DNA of 64,000 bases from Arthrobacter zhaoxinii (GCF_025244925.1 NZ_CP104275.1:1488001-1552000), one strand, 5' to 3'. Shown: positions 46,360-55,782, counted from the first letter of the stretch. Translations and numbers: made by a program. Notes: generated by a model from the sequence alone, not told the origin.

Positions 46360-47295
46360 GTGACACTGCGAGTCCTGTTCGCCGGCACCCCCGCGGTGGC
46401 CGTGCCGTCCCTGAACGCACTGATTGACGCCGGGTTCGACGTCGTCGGCGTCCTTACCCGTCCGGACGCGCCGCTGGGCCGCAAGAAGGTCCTGACGCCG
46501 TCGCCGGTCGCCGCCCGCGCCCAGGAGCTGGGCCTGCCGGTCATCCGCGCGGCGAAGGTCGACGACGAAGCGATCGCTGCCATTAGCGCGCTGGAGCCCG
46601 ACGTCGCCGCGATCGTTGCGTACGGCGCCCTGGTTCCGGCCCGCGCCCTCACCGTGCCGAAGCACGGCTGGATCAACCTGCACTTCTCCCTGCTGCCTGC
46701 CTGGCGCGGTGCCGCTCCCGTGCAGCACGCCGTCATCGCGGGGGACGACATCACCGGCGCCTCGACCTTCCTGCTCGAAACCGGACTGGACACCGGCCCG
46801 GTGTACGGCACGCTCACTGAAACGGTGCGGCCCGAGGACACCAGCGGCGATCTGCTGGAACGCCTCTCGCACTCCGGTGCCGTGCTGCTGGCACAGACCC
46901 TCAGTGCGGTCGACGCCGGCGCTGCCGTACCGGTGCCGCAGCAGGGCGACATCACCCTGGCGCCCAAGCTCAGCATCGACGATGCCCGCGTGGACTGGCA
47001 GCAGCCCGCCCTGGCCATCCGCCGCCGGATTAACGGCGTCACGCCCGAACCCGGCGCGTGGACCACCTGGGACGGCGCCCGGTTCAAGATCGGAGCTGCC
47101 CAGCTGCGCTCCGACGTCACCGACCTGCGCCCCGGACAGGTCCGCTTCACCGGCGGCGGGGACGCCGCCGCCGTCGTGGGCACCGGCTCACACGGACTCG
47201 AACTGCTGCGTGTCCAGCCCGCAGGCAAGAAAATGATGCCGGGGGCCGACTGGGCCCGCGGCCTCGCCAACCGTGAGGACGTGGTCTTCGAATGA
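46360..47295 (+). CDS. fmt: Methionyl-tRNA formyltransferase
   Basis: 311 residues. Formyl-transferase core INLHFSLLPAWRGAAPVQ (Asn, His) and LDTGPVYG (Asp) form the catalytic triad; the C-terminal OB-like domain starts near residue 205. It formylates Met-tRNAi, the step that deformylase later reverses. GTG start at 46360; its stop overlaps rsmB by 4 bases. Confidence 0.96.
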   Translation: MTLRVLFAGTPAVAVPSLNALIDAGFDVVGVLTRPDAPLGRKKVLTPSPVAARAQELGLPVIRAAKVDDEAIAAISALEPDVAAIVAYGALVPARALTVPKHGWINLHFSLLPAWRGAAPVQHAVIAGDDITGASTFLLETGLDTGPVYGTLTETVRPEDTSGDLLERLSHSGAVLLAQTLSAVDAGAAVPVPQQGDITLAPKLSIDDARVDWQQPALAIRRRINGVTPEPGAWTTWDGARFKIGAAQLRSDVTDLRPGQVRFTGGGDAAAVVGTGSHGLELLRVQPAGKKMMPGADWARGLANREDVVFE

Positions 47296-48794
47296 CCCCC
47301 CAGCCCGACCAGCCCAACAAACACCGCAACGACAAGGGCCACGAACGCCGCCGCGCCGCCGTCAAGACCCGGACAGCCTCCGCCCCCGGCCAGCGCACCC
47401 GTGCCGCTGATCCGGCCCGGCTGGTTGCCTTCGAGGTGCTCCGCGCCGTCTCCGGCGAGGACGCCTACGCCAACCTTGTGCTGCCCAAGAGCATCCGCAA
47501 GCACCGGCTGGACAAGCGCGACGCCGGCTTCGCCACTGAGCTGGCCTACGGCGCACTGCGCGGCCAGGGAACCTATGACGCCATCCTCGCCAAGTGCGTG
47601 GACCGCCCGCTGGAACGGCTGGACCCCGCCGTCCTCGATGCCCTCCGCATCGGCACGCACCAGCTGCTGGCCATGCGCGTGCCGGCCCATGCCGCCCTTG
47701 ACCAGACCGTGGGCCTGGCCCGTGCCGTCATCGGCGCCGGACCGTCGGCACTGATCAACGCGGTGTTGCGCAAGGTCTCCGCCCGCAGCCTGGACGAGTG
47801 GGTGGAGATCCTTACCGAGGGTGAAACCGACGCCGTGAAGCGCTCCGCCATCGAGCACGCGCACCCGGAATGGATTGTCCGTGCCCTCCGCCAGTCCCTG
47901 GTGGCGCACGGACGCAGCGTCGACGAAATCACCGACCTGCTGCGTGCTGACAATGACGCCCCGGTCGTGAACCTGGTCGCCCTGCCCGGACTCGGAAACC
48001 TCGATGAGGCCCGTGCCGCCGGAGCCGTGGACGGCGAGCTCGTGAAGGACTCCGCACTGTTCTCCGCCGGCGACGTCGGCCGGCTGGACTCGGTCCGCGC
48101 CGGCACCACCCGGGTGCAGGACGCCGGCTCGCAGCTGGTGGCCCGCGCCCTGGCCGAACTGGACCTCGGCGGTGCTTCCGTGGATGAAGACGGCGTGGAA
48201 AAGTGGCTGGACATGTGCGCCGGCCCCGGTGGAAAAGCGGCGCTGCTGGCCGCCCTCGCGCACGAATCCGGAGCCGTGCTGCTGGCCAACGAGCCCGCTC
48301 CGCACCGGGCGCAGCTGGTCCGCCAGGCGCTGGACGCGGTGCCGGGGGAGACCTGGAACGTGCGGACCGGAGACGGCCGCACCATCGCTGAGGACTACCC
48401 GGAAACCTTCGACCGGATTCTCGTGGACGCTCCGTGCACCGGTCTGGGGGCCCTGCGCCGCCGCCCGGAGTCCCGCTGGCGCCGCAAGCCCACCGACGTC
48501 GGCGAACTCGGTATCCTGCAGCGCGAACTGCTCACCACCGCCGTGGATGCGGTGAAGCCCGGGGGAGTGGTGGCCTACGTGACGTGCTCACCGCACCCGG
48601 CGGAAACCACCGCCGTTGTCGCCGATGTGATGCGCAAACGCAACGACCTGGAGCTACTCGACGCCGGCGCTGCCCTGGACGCGGTCAGCCTGCCCGGCTC
48701 GCTGGAGGCCGGCCATGAATCCACCGCCCAGCTCTGGCCGCACATCCACGCCACTGACGCCATGTTCCTGGCGCTGATCCGCCGCAAGATCTAG
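47292..48794 (+). CDS. rsmB: 16S rRNA (cytosine-5) methyltransferase
   Basis: 500 residues. A Lys/Arg-rich N-terminal extension precedes a NusB-like RNA-binding domain (~35-170) and a Rossmann methyltransferase domain (~260-500). SAM motif I is [15 protein letters not shown]; motif IV is [15 protein letters not shown] and motif VI is [10 protein letters not shown], with the two Cys of m5C enzymes. It modifies C967 of 16S rRNA in E. coli; the same target is presumed. Confidence 0.94.
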   Translation: MTPQPDQPNKHRNDKGHERRRAAVKTRTASAPGQRTRAADPARLVAFEVLRAVSGEDAYANLVLPKSIRKHRLDKRDAGFATELAYGALRGQGTYDAILAKCVDRPLERLDPAVLDALRIGTHQLLAMRVPAHAALDQTVGLARAVIGAGPSALINAVLRKVSARSLDEWVEILTEGETDAVKRSAIEHAHPEWIVRALRQSLVAHGRSVDEITDLLRADNDAPVVNLVALPGLGNLDEARAAGAVDGELVKDSALFSAGDVGRLDSVRAGTTRVQDAGSQLVARALAELDLGGASVDEDGVEKWLDMCAGPGGKAALLAALAHESGAVLLANEPAPHRAQLVRQALDAVPGETWNVRTGDGRTIAEDYPETFDRILVDAPCTGLGALRRRPESRWRRKPTDVGELGILQRELLTTAVDAVKPGGVVAYVTCSPHPAETTAVVADVMRKRNDLELLDAGAALDAVSLPGSLEAGHESTAQLWPHIHATDAMFLALIRRKI

Positions 48795-48804
48795 GAGACC
48801 CTTC

Positions 48805-49467
48805 GTGAGCAAGTGCTGCATCAACCCGAGCATCCTCTCGGCCGACTTCGTGAACCTCGAAGCCGAGCTGCAGCGGATCAGCGCCGCGGACGCCGTGCAC
48901 GTGGATGTGATGGACAACCACTTTGTACCGAACCTGACCATCGGGCTGCCCGTGGTCGAACGGATCCAGCAGGTGTCCGCGCTGCCGCTGGACGCGCACC
49001 TGATGATTGCCGACGTCGACCGCTGGGCGCCGCTGTACGCCGAGGCGGGCCTCGCTTCGGTCACGTTCCACGTGGAAGCATCGGCGGCGCCGATCAAGCT
49101 GGCCCGCGATCTGCGGGAGCGCGGTGCGAAGGCCGGCATGGCCCTGCGTCCGGCCACCCCGGTGGAGCCGTACCTGGACATGCTGTCCGAGCTGGACATG
49201 CTGCTGATCATGACCGTGGAACCCGGCTTCGGCGGGCAGAAGTTCCTGGACGTGACGCTGCCGAAAATCCGGCGCGCGGCTGAAGCCGTCCGCGGCTCCG
49301 GGCTGCCGCTGGCCATCCAGGTGGACGGTGGAATCTCGCAGGAGACCATCGAACGGGCAGCGGAGGCGGGTGCAAACGTCTTTGTGGCCGGCTCGGCCGT
49401 GTACGGCGCGGGTGATCCCAATGACGCTATCCGCAAACTACGCGCATCTGCCGAAGCGGCTGTGTAA
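48805..49467 (+). CDS. rpe: Ribulose-phosphate 3-epimerase
   Basis: 220-residue TIM-barrel epimerase of the pentose phosphate pathway. Conserved segments: [27 protein letters not shown] (metal ligands), [12 protein letters not shown] and [11 protein letters not shown] start at 48805 with AGGAGA upstream. Last gene before the FMN riboswitch; same strand as rsmB. Confidence 0.96.
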   Translation: MSKCCINPSILSADFVNLEAELQRISAADAVHVDVMDNHFVPNLTIGLPVVERIQQVSALPLDAHLMIADVDRWAPLYAEAGLASVTFHVEASAAPIKLARDLRERGAKAGMALRPATPVEPYLDMLSELDMLLIMTVEPGFGGQKFLDVTLPKIRRAAEAVRGSGLPLAIQVDGGISQETIERAAEAGANVFVAGSAVYGAGDPNDAIRKLRASAEAAV

Positions 49468-49484
49468 GAATAGTTAGCAACAAA

Positions 49485-49627
49485 CGTGCTCCGGGGTCGG
49501 TGTAATTCCGAACCGGCGGTTATAGTCCGCGACCCGCACTGCTGATCCGAGAACCTCGGAGAAGCGGTTCGGTTGAATCGGTGAAATTCCGATACCGACA
49601 GTTAAAGTCTGGATGGGAGAAGCACGT
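49485..49627 (+). ncRNA. FMN riboswitch (RFN element)
   Basis: All hallmark pieces of the RFN element occur in order: GGGGTCGGTGTAATTCCGAA, CCGGCGGTTATAGTCCGCGA, GCGGTTCGGTTGAATCGGTG, ATTCCGATACCGACAGTTAA and AGTCTGGATGGGAGAAGCAC; the ends CGTGCT and AGCACG pair. It lies 18 bases after rpe and ~135 bases before ribM, and should reduce its expression when FMN is high. Confidence 0.95.
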
Positions 49628-49659
49628 GCAGTTTGTTGTTCCGCCGGCTTTGCCGACCC

Positions 49660-49694
49660 TTCGAGGTCCCCTTTTCCAGGGGTGACCCCTCGAA
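49660..49694 (+). promoter_or_regulatory. Expression-platform hairpin of the FMN riboswitch
   Basis: TTCGAGG...CCTCGAA outer stem with inner CCCCT/AGGGG stem, between the RFN element and ribM. No U-run follows, so it may act on translation or as an imperfect terminator. Confidence 0.45.
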
Positions 49695-49761
49695 CCGGAC
49701 GCATCCCGGCGATGCATCGCACTGTCGTACCCCCGGAGCACCCGCTTAGGGATAGGACGAC

Positions 49762-50445
49762 ATGGATTTTCTGCGATGGCTCTTCGAGGCACAGATTCCG
49801 GTGGGCTCAAGCTCACTGCTGGTGCGCGAACTTGTGGGCAACATCTTCGGGCTGCTCAGCGCCTTCGGCGGTATGCGCCGCAAAGTCTGGGCCTGGCCGG
49901 TCGGCATCCTCGGCAACCTGCTCCTGCTGACCGTCTTCCTCGGCTCCATGTTCGGCGGGGCCGATACCGCCACCCTGCTGGGTCAGGCCGGACGGCAGAT
50001 CATGTTCATCGCCGTGTCCATCTACGGTTGGCGACGCTGGCAGCAGAGCAAGACCAACGGCGAGGACGCCGTCACCCCGCAGTGGGCCACCGGCCGTCAG
50101 CGGATCGGGCTGGTCACCATCATGCTGCTGGGAACCGTCGCCCTGACCCCCGTTTTCGCCCGGCTGGGTTCCTACGAACCGGTGTGGGCCGATGCCTGGA
50201 CCTTTGTCGGCTCGCTGCTGGCCACCTACGGCATGGCCAAAGGCTGGGTCGAGTTCTGGCTCATCTGGGTGGCCGTGGACATTGTGGGCGTGCCGCTGCT
50301 CTTCAGCACCGGCTACTACGCCACCGCCTTTATGTACCTCTTCTACGGCGGCTTCACCCTTGCCGGCTTCTTTGTCTGGTGGAAGGCCAAGCGGGACGAG
50401 AAGCCGCAGGTGGAAGTGATGATGCCGGATCCGCGTACCCGGTAA
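49762..50445 (+). CDS. ribM: Riboflavin transporter RibM (PnuC family)
   Basis: 227 residues with about 7 membrane helices and the PnuC-type segments KVWAWPVGILGNLLLL and ATYGMAKGWVEFWLIWVAVD. PnuC proteins carry nicotinamide riboside, but those preceded by an FMN riboswitch in Actinobacteria (RibM) carry riboflavin; the RFN element directly upstream decides the call. ATG has GGATAGGAC upstream. Confidence 0.9.
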   Translation: MDFLRWLFEAQIPVGSSSLLVRELVGNIFGLLSAFGGMRRKVWAWPVGILGNLLLLTVFLGSMFGGADTATLLGQAGRQIMFIAVSIYGWRRWQQSKTNGEDAVTPQWATGRQRIGLVTIMLLGTVALTPVFARLGSYEPVWADAWTFVGSLLATYGMAKGWVEFWLIWVAVDIVGVPLLFSTGYYATAFMYLFYGGFTLAGFFVWWKAKRDEKPQVEVMMPDPRTR

Positions 50446-50469
50446 AGAACCCTTGGCCGGCAGTTAAAC

Positions 50470-50504
50470 CCGGGGCCGGCGCCCAGGATGGACGCCGGCC
50501 CCGG
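50470..50504 (+). terminator. Terminator after ribM
   Basis: Perfect 12-bp GC stem CCGGGGCCGGCG/CGCCGGCCCCGG with an 11-base loop, between ribM and the DUF1801 gene. Confidence 0.8.
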
Positions 50505-50521
50505 CAACGAGGAGGCGCACC

Positions 50522-50929
50522 ATGGAACCAACCAGCACCAGTGTCAGCAGCTTTATCGACGGCGTTGCGTCGCCCGTTCGCCGCCGCGACGCCCAGACCC
50601 TGGTCGCGCTGATGGCGCGGATCACCGGCGAGCAGCCGGCTATGTGGGGGCCGTCGATCGTCGGCTTCGGCAGCTACCACTACAAATATGCCAGCGGCCG
50701 GGAGGGGGACGCCGGCGCGGCGGCATTTTCTCCGCGCAAGGACGCCACCACGGTGTATCTTCCTGACGGGGTGGACACGTACACCGAGCAGCTGTCCCGC
50801 CTCGGGGACCACAAGACGGGTGCGGGCTGCCTCTACATCAAGGATCTGGCTAAGGTGGACCTCGATATCCTCGGAGGGATCATTGCCGAGTCCTACCGGC
50901 GCGTTACCGCGGAAACCCCCGGCAGCTGA
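50522..50929 (+). CDS. DUF1801 domain protein
   Basis: 135 residues, YdhG-like fold. Conserved GPSIVGFGSYHYKYASGREG followed by FSPRKDATTVYL is typical of DUF1801. Function unknown; homologues are small soluble proteins with possible iron or nucleotide links. A very good GAGGAGG site lies 6 bases before the ATG. Confidence 0.86.
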   Translation: MEPTSTSVSSFIDGVASPVRRRDAQTLVALMARITGEQPAMWGPSIVGFGSYHYKYASGREGDAGAAAFSPRKDATTVYLPDGVDTYTEQLSRLGDHKTGAGCLYIKDLAKVDLDILGGIIAESYRRVTAETPGS

Positions 50930-50949
50930 ATCGACCGGAAGGACGACTC

Positions 50950-51000
50950 ATGAGTGAGCAGGACAGCCGCGGCCTGGGGACCAGCATCGACGACGCCTGA
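50950..51000 (+). CDS. Possible 16-residue microprotein
   Basis: An ATG 20 bases after the DUF1801 stop has GGAAGGA 7 bases upstream and encodes 16 residues (MSEQDSRGLGTSIDDA). Could be a tiny protein, a coupling peptide or chance. Confidence 0.25.
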   Translation: MSEQDSRGLGTSIDDA

Positions 51001-51079
51001 CCTGAAAACCTCTCACTCCGTTCCGATAGGCTGGTTTGGCCCGATGCGGGTATCAAAGCAGCCGGAACGGGGGAGCACC

Positions 51080-52174
51080 ATGGGTGCGATGGACGATTTG
51101 CTGGGACCGAACGAGGTCAAGGCACTGCACGATGTGCTGGCCGGCGCGGCACCGGGCGTCGATTGGGACGGGGTGCTGGCCACCCGGACCCGGCTGGAAC
51201 CGCTCTCGCTGCGCGGCCGGACCGACGCCGTCGCGCACGCCCTCGTTCGCGCGTTGGGCACCTACCCCACGGCTGCAACGGCGTTCCGTGACGCGCTGGA
51301 GGATCCGGGCTTCACCGGTTGGGCGCTGTGGCCGGTCACGGAAGCAGCGGTCACCTTGGCACTGGACGACGGCGGCACCCGGGCCTTCGACGACGCCCTG
51401 GCCCTGCTCGCGGAACTGACTCCGGGGCTGACCAGCGAGTTCGCCATCCGACGGCTGCTGCAGGCCGATCATGACCGGGCACTGGCCATCATCCGGACCT
51501 GGACCGACCATCCCAACGAACACGTACGCCGGCTGGCCAGCGAGGGAACCCGCCCCTACCTGCCCTGGGCCGTCCGGGTACCGCTGCTGCTCGCTACCTC
51601 CGGGGCCACGCTGCCGCTGCTGGATGCACTGCACAATGACGAGTCCGAATACGTGCGCCGGTCCGTCGCCAACCACACCAACGACCTCGCGCGGCACGCA
51701 CCCGAGCTGGTGCTGGAGACAGCCGCGCGCTGGCAGCAGACAGGCACGCCCGGCAGTGCATGGGTGGTCCGGCGCAGCCTGCGCACCCTGGTGAAAAAGG
51801 GCAATCCCGGCGCGCTCGAGCTGATGGGTTTTCATCCGGCGGAGGTGAGCGTTAACGGCCTGCGTACGGAAACAGCCATCCTGCAGCTGCCCTGTGAGCT
51901 GGCCTTCAACTTTGACCTGACGAACACCGGGGAGACTCCGGCCCGACTGTCGGTTGATTACGCGGTGCACTACGTCAAGGCGAACGGAGCGACGGCGGAG
52001 AAGGTTTTCAAGCTGACCACCGTGTCCCTGGAACCGGGGGAGTCGCGGCAGCTGAGCGGCCGGCACGGGTTCCGGCAGATGACCACCCGGCGGCATTACG
52101 CGGGCACGCATGCCCTGGAAGTCCAGGTCAACGGGGTCCGGCACGGCCGGCTGGAGTTTGATCTGGTCCTATAG
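51080..52174 (+). CDS. AlkD-like DNA alkylation repair protein
   Basis: 364 residues of HEAT-like repeats: GTRPYLPWAVRVPLLLATSG and DESEYVRRSVANHTNDLARH are the hallmark of the 3-methyladenine glycosylase AlkD/AlkC-like family. The C-terminal ~130 residues (LPCELAFNFDLTNTGETPARL) form a beta-rich domain, like the extra Ig-like domain of AlkC-type proteins. ATG at 51080 has GGGGAG 4 bases before it; a Met 3 codons later is an alternative. Expected to excise alkylated bases. Confidence 0.82.
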   Translation: MGAMDDLLGPNEVKALHDVLAGAAPGVDWDGVLATRTRLEPLSLRGRTDAVAHALVRALGTYPTAATAFRDALEDPGFTGWALWPVTEAAVTLALDDGGTRAFDDALALLAELTPGLTSEFAIRRLLQADHDRALAIIRTWTDHPNEHVRRLASEGTRPYLPWAVRVPLLLATSGATLPLLDALHNDESEYVRRSVANHTNDLARHAPELVLETAARWQQTGTPGSAWVVRRSLRTLVKKGNPGALELMGFHPAEVSVNGLRTETAILQLPCELAFNFDLTNTGETPARLSVDYAVHYVKANGATAEKVFKLTTVSLEPGESRQLSGRHGFRQMTTRRHYAGTHALEVQVNGVRHGRLEFDLVL

Positions 52175-52209
52175 GGTCCCCGAGGACCACGGCTTGTTAG
52201 CCTGTGCCC

Positions 52210-53025
52210 ATGAAATCAGTCACGGTCCGGCAGCCCGGGCCCTCCGCCGTCGAAGTCCAACGCGCTGGACGGCGGGCAGCGTGGCTACTGCTTGCCCGCC
52301 TCGGAATGGTGGCGGCCGCAACGGTGGCGGCCTGGTGGATCGTGCTGGCCGTCGACGGTACGGCCACGTTCCCGCCCACGCCGATGCTGGCCGCCCTCAG
52401 CCTGATTCCGGTGAACATCGCCTCGCTGCTGCTCGTTTCGCGTCTGCTGAAAAGCGAGGGCTCGAGCCTGCGGTCCCTCTTCGCGCCGCGGCGGTCGGTG
52501 TTTCGGGACGCCGGGTGGGGCCTGCTGTGGATCGCCGTCCTCTATGTACCGTTTGTCCTCGCCGTTATGGCCACGATGTGGGTGCTGCATGGCTCCGGCA
52601 TGTTCGACGCGTTCGCCACCGTGTTCTACGACCCCGACGCCGCCACAATCGCCTCACCGGTCTGGTCACTGATCCTCGGCATCCTAGCTGTGGTGACATT
52701 CGCTCCGTTGAATGCCCCGGCCGAGGAAGCCGTTTACCGCGGCTACGCGCAGTCCCGGCTTTCGGCCTCGTGGTCACCGTGGCCGGCGATGCTCGTCTGT
52801 TCCCTGGCCTTCGGCGCGCAGCATGCGTTCTTCGCTCCGACCACCGACGCGATGGTTGTGTACGTGGTTGCCTTCACCGTCTGGGGGCTCGGGTCGGCGC
52901 TCATCGTCCGCGCCCAGGGCCGCCTGCTGCCGATCACCATCGCGCATCTGATCGTGAACCTCATGACGAGTTCGCCTGCAGTTGTGTTCCCGATCCTAGT
53001 GCTCACCGGCGTCGTGCAGTACTGA
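52210..53025 (+). CDS. CPBP intramembrane metalloprotease
   Basis: 271 residues with about 7 helices. The Glu-Glu-x3-Arg motif is EEAVYRGYAQ, later FGAQHAFFAP (His) and IAHLIVNL (His-Asn) complete the Abi/CPBP signature. It is distinct from the CPBP gene at 36598. The ATG at 52210 was chosen over an upstream in-frame GTG. It is 18 bases before the MFS gene. Confidence 0.87.
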   Translation: MKSVTVRQPGPSAVEVQRAGRRAAWLLLARLGMVAAATVAAWWIVLAVDGTATFPPTPMLAALSLIPVNIASLLLVSRLLKSEGSSLRSLFAPRRSVFRDAGWGLLWIAVLYVPFVLAVMATMWVLHGSGMFDAFATVFYDPDAATIASPVWSLILGILAVVTFAPLNAPAEEAVYRGYAQSRLSASWSPWPAMLVCSLAFGAQHAFFAPTTDAMVVYVVAFTVWGLGSALIVRAQGRLLPITIAHLIVNLMTSSPAVVFPILVLTGVVQY

Positions 53026-53043
53026 CTGGGTTACGGGACCGCA

Positions 53044-54300
53044 ATGAACCAGACAAATGAAGCCGGCGTGATGGATGAGGCGCGCCGTGCCGCAGTTCAG
53101 CGGCGTACCCTCACCGTGGTTGTCCTCAGCCAGATTCTCGGCGGGGCGGGGCTGGCCGCGGGCGTCACGGTGGGGGCCCTTCTGGCGCAGGACATGCTTG
53201 GGTCGGAGGGGCTGTCCGGCCTGCCGGTGGGGCTGATTACCTTGGGGTCCGCGCTGGCTGCCTACCTCGTGGGAAGGGTTACCCAGCGGGCCGGACGGCG
53301 CATCGGACTCGGAGCCGGTTTCCTGACCGGTGGCCTCGGTGCGCTGGGCGTGGTCCTGGCTGCTGTGGTGGACAGCCCTCTTCTGCTGTTTGCGGCGCTG
53401 GTCCTTTACGGAGCAGGAACGGCCACCAACCTGCAGGCTCGATATGCCGGAACGGACCTTGCGCTACCGGACCGCAGGGGGCAGGCCATCAGCATTGCGA
53501 TGGTCTCGACGACGTTCGGGGCGGTTGCCGGACCCAACCTGGTGACGCCCATGGGCCGCTTCGCCGACGGCCTCGGTATCCCTGCCCTGGCCGGCCCGTT
53601 CCTTCTTGCCGGAGCGGCGTTCCTGGCCGCCGGCGTCGTACTGCTGGTGCTTTTGCGCCCGGATCCGTTCTTGCTGGCACGCCTGTTTCGGAACCAGGCA
53701 GCGGATCCGGTGGAGGGCACCGTCGGTGCAGCAGCGGTACGTCCGGGGACCGGAGTCTACGTGGGTGCCGCCGTGATGGTGCTGACCCAAATCGCGATGG
53801 TGGCGATCATGACCATGACGCCGGTCCACATGCGGGCGCACCACCATGAGCTTGCTGCAGTCGGCATGGTCATCGGCGTGCACATCGGCGCGATGTATCT
53901 GCCGTCGCTCGGAACCGGCGTCTTAGTAGACAAAATCGGGCGTACTCCAATGGCTATCGCTTCTGGGGTAACCCTGCTCTTGGCCGGAGTCACCGCAGCC
54001 TTCGCACCGGGGGAATCCCTGGGCCTGCTGATCCTGGCCCTCGCCCTGCTCGGTATTGGCTGGAACTTCGGCCTTATTTCCGGCACGGCACTGGTGGTTG
54101 ATAACACGTCCCCGGAGATCCGCCCACGTGTCCAAGGCAAGATCGATGTGCTCGTTGCTTTGGCCGGGGCCGGCGGGGGAACCCTGTCCGGCGTGGTGAT
54201 GGCGGGCACCAGCTACGCCACACTAGCCCTTTCGGGCGGCATCCTGGCCTTGCTGCTGATCCCGGTGCTGTTCTGGGCCCGGCGTAGCAAGGCGGCCTGA
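53044..54300 (+). CDS. MFS transporter
   Basis: 418 residues, 12 predicted helices, loop GRVTQRAGRRIGLGAG between helices 2 and 3. The central segments (GTATNLQARYAGTDLALPDR, AISIAMVSTTFGAVAGPNL) match actinobacterial MFS proteins of unknown substrate. Probably follows the CPBP protease in one transcript; converges on ridA. Confidence 0.87.
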   Translation: MNQTNEAGVMDEARRAAVQRRTLTVVVLSQILGGAGLAAGVTVGALLAQDMLGSEGLSGLPVGLITLGSALAAYLVGRVTQRAGRRIGLGAGFLTGGLGALGVVLAAVVDSPLLLFAALVLYGAGTATNLQARYAGTDLALPDRRGQAISIAMVSTTFGAVAGPNLVTPMGRFADGLGIPALAGPFLLAGAAFLAAGVVLLVLLRPDPFLLARLFRNQAADPVEGTVGAAAVRPGTGVYVGAAVMVLTQIAMVAIMTMTPVHMRAHHHELAAVGMVIGVHIGAMYLPSLGTGVLVDKIGRTPMAIASGVTLLLAGVTAAFAPGESLGLLILALALLGIGWNFGLISGTALVVDNTSPEIRPRVQGKIDVLVALAGAGGGTLSGVVMAGTSYATLALSGGILALLLIPVLFWARRSKAA

Positions 54301-54305
54301 GGTCG

Positions 54306-54728
54306 TTAGTCGCGGACGGCGGCTACGGCTTCAATTTCGACGAGCTGGTGGTCGTAACCCAGCACCGTCACTCCCAGCAACGTACTGGGCGCGTCGTGGC
54401 TGCCAAAGGCATCCCGGACTACTTCCCAGGCGGTGACCAGGTTCGAGTGGGAGCTGGACGCCACCAGCACCCGGGTGCTGAGGACGTCCTCGAGTGAAGC
54501 CCCTGAAGCCTTCAGTGCAAGCTCCAGGTTCACCATGCATTTCGCCGCCTGTCCGGCGTAATCGCCGATGGCCGCCGTCGAACCGTCTGCCTCCAGTGGG
54601 CAGGAGCCGGCGAGGAAGATCAACCGCGCGTCGGCGGGTGCCGTGGCGGCATAGGCGTACTCTGCGGCGTCGGAAAGCTGTGCGGAGCGGATGAGGGTTA
54701 CCTGGGAGGACTGCGCTGAGACTGACAT
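54306..54728 (-). CDS. RidA family deaminase
   Basis: 140 residues of the YjgF/YER057c/UK114 fold. GDYAGQAAKCMVNLELALKA and the conserved VEIEAVAAV end are visible, but the catalytic Arg region reads TRVLVASSS, so it belongs to a diverged RidA subgroup. RidA proteins hydrolyse reactive enamines or imines. Confidence 0.85.
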   Translation of the reverse strand: MSVSAQSSQVTLIRSAQLSDAAEYAYAATAPADARLIFLAGSCPLEADGSTAAIGDYAGQAAKCMVNLELALKASGASLEDVLSTRVLVASSSHSNLVTAWEVVRDAFGSHDAPSTLLGVTVLGYDHQLVEIEAVAAVRD

Positions 54729-54777
54729 GGGTGCAGTCTAAGCGGCCCGGTTCCGCTCCCGTGGTTGACCGGCCGAG

Positions 54778-55320
54778 TTAGTCGGTTCCGGCGGTACCGC
54801 TGCGCCGCTCCAGGAACAGGGTGTCCCGCCATTGACCAGCGTGCGGTCCGTGGCTCATTTTCGCCACGCGGTGGCGCCTGCCAACCACGCGGAAGCCCTC
54901 TGCCTGGTGCAGGGCGAGGCTGGCCGTGTTCTCCGGAAAGATACTGCACTGCAGCGTCCAGATTCCCGAGGTCTCCGCGGACGCCACCAATGCACGCAGC
55001 AGAAGCCTTCCGATGCCGCGTCCTCTGGCTGCGGGGGCGATGTAAACAGAATGTTCGACGACGCCCCGGTAGGCATCCCGGGTGGAAACGGGGGAAGCCG
55101 CAGCCCATCCCAGAACGCCGTGTCCTGCGTCGGCAACAAGCCGGAGCCCGGGTAGATGGCCGGAATCAAAGGCTTCCCACGCGGGCACCTTGCTCTCGAA
55201 GGTCGCGTGGCCGGTGGCAATCCCCGCCGCGTAGATGCTGCGCACCGATGGCCAGTCCGAAGCCAGCAGGGAACGGACGAGCACCGCACCTCCCGGCTCA
55301 GCGGCAGGCCTGCTGCTCAC
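54778..55320 (-). CDS. arsN: ArsN-like GNAT acetyltransferase
   Basis: 180 residues of the phosphinothricin/arsinothricin acetyltransferase type. Acetyl-CoA loop ARGRGIGRLLL, then IFPENTASLALHQAEGFRVV and GQWRDTLFLERRS, typical of Pat and ArsN. GTG at 55320 overlaps the arsR stop as GTGA, so it is coupled to arsR. ArsN1 acetylates arsinothricin in related loci; the substrate here is inferred from ars context and could be phosphinothricin-like. Confidence 0.78.
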   Translation of the reverse strand: MSSRPAAEPGGAVLVRSLLASDWPSVRSIYAAGIATGHATFESKVPAWEAFDSGHLPGLRLVADAGHGVLGWAAASPVSTRDAYRGVVEHSVYIAPAARGRGIGRLLLRALVASAETSGIWTLQCSIFPENTASLALHQAEGFRVVGRRHRVAKMSHGPHAGQWRDTLFLERRSGTAGTD

Positions 55321-55667
55321 CGGGGCGACAAAACAGCAGCAGCGCGTTCCAGTGCACCCGGCACGATGGAGTAGTAGGCCCAGACGCCGCGCTTCTCGCG
55401 GTGCAGGATGCCGGCGTCGACCAGGATCTTCAAGTGGTGGGACACCGTCGGCTGGCCCAGTCCGATCGGTTCGGTGAGGTCGCACACGCAGGCTTCCTTG
55501 TTCTCCTGCGCGGCGATCAGCGAGACCAGGCGCAGCCGGGTCGGCTCGGCCACGGCCTTGAGCAGCTGGGCGAACCGCTGGGCATCTTCGGCGCTCAGCG
55601 CTTCGGAGGTCAGCGGGGTGCAGCAGGCCTCAACGGCGGGAGCGGGAGCTGTCAGTGCAGTGGTCAC
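55317..55667 (-). CDS. arsR: Arsenic-responsive ArsR repressor
   Basis: 116 residues. The winged helix is residues ~35-95 (LKAVAEPTRLRLVSLI, GQPTVSHHLKILVDAGIL). Candidate As(III) ligands are Cys15/Cys16 near the N-terminus (EACCTPL) and Cys60/Cys62 (ACVCDL), the latter at the start of the alpha-3 helix as in classical ArsR. GTG at 55667 is supported by homologous length; an upstream ATG would put the operator repeat inside the coding part. Divergent from acr3. Confidence 0.87.
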   Translation of the reverse strand: MTTALTAPAPAVEACCTPLTSEALSAEDAQRFAQLLKAVAEPTRLRLVSLIAAQENKEACVCDLTEPIGLGQPTVSHHLKILVDAGILHREKRGVWAYYSIVPGALERAAAVLSPR

Positions 55668-55693
55668 CTGCCCATTATGCACAGATTGACAGG

Positions 55694-55736
55694 TATCGAT
55701 ATATCTCGGGATACTCGACATCGAGAGATATCGATA
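55694..55736. promoter_or_regulatory. ArsR operator candidate
   Basis: TATCGATATATCTCG at 55694-55708 is repeated in inverted form at 55722-55736 (CGAGAGATATCGATA) with one mismatch, 13-base spacer. It is AT-rich in a GC-rich genome and sits between arsR and acr3. Confidence 0.65.
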
Positions 55737-55782
55737 TTCATCAATGTCGGCCGCCAGGTCAGCATCCCCGCCGAGGAGCTTT

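Noticed and set aside
46350..48305. 651-residue minus-strand ORF
   Set aside because: Antisense to fmt and rsmB; composition artefact of high GC.
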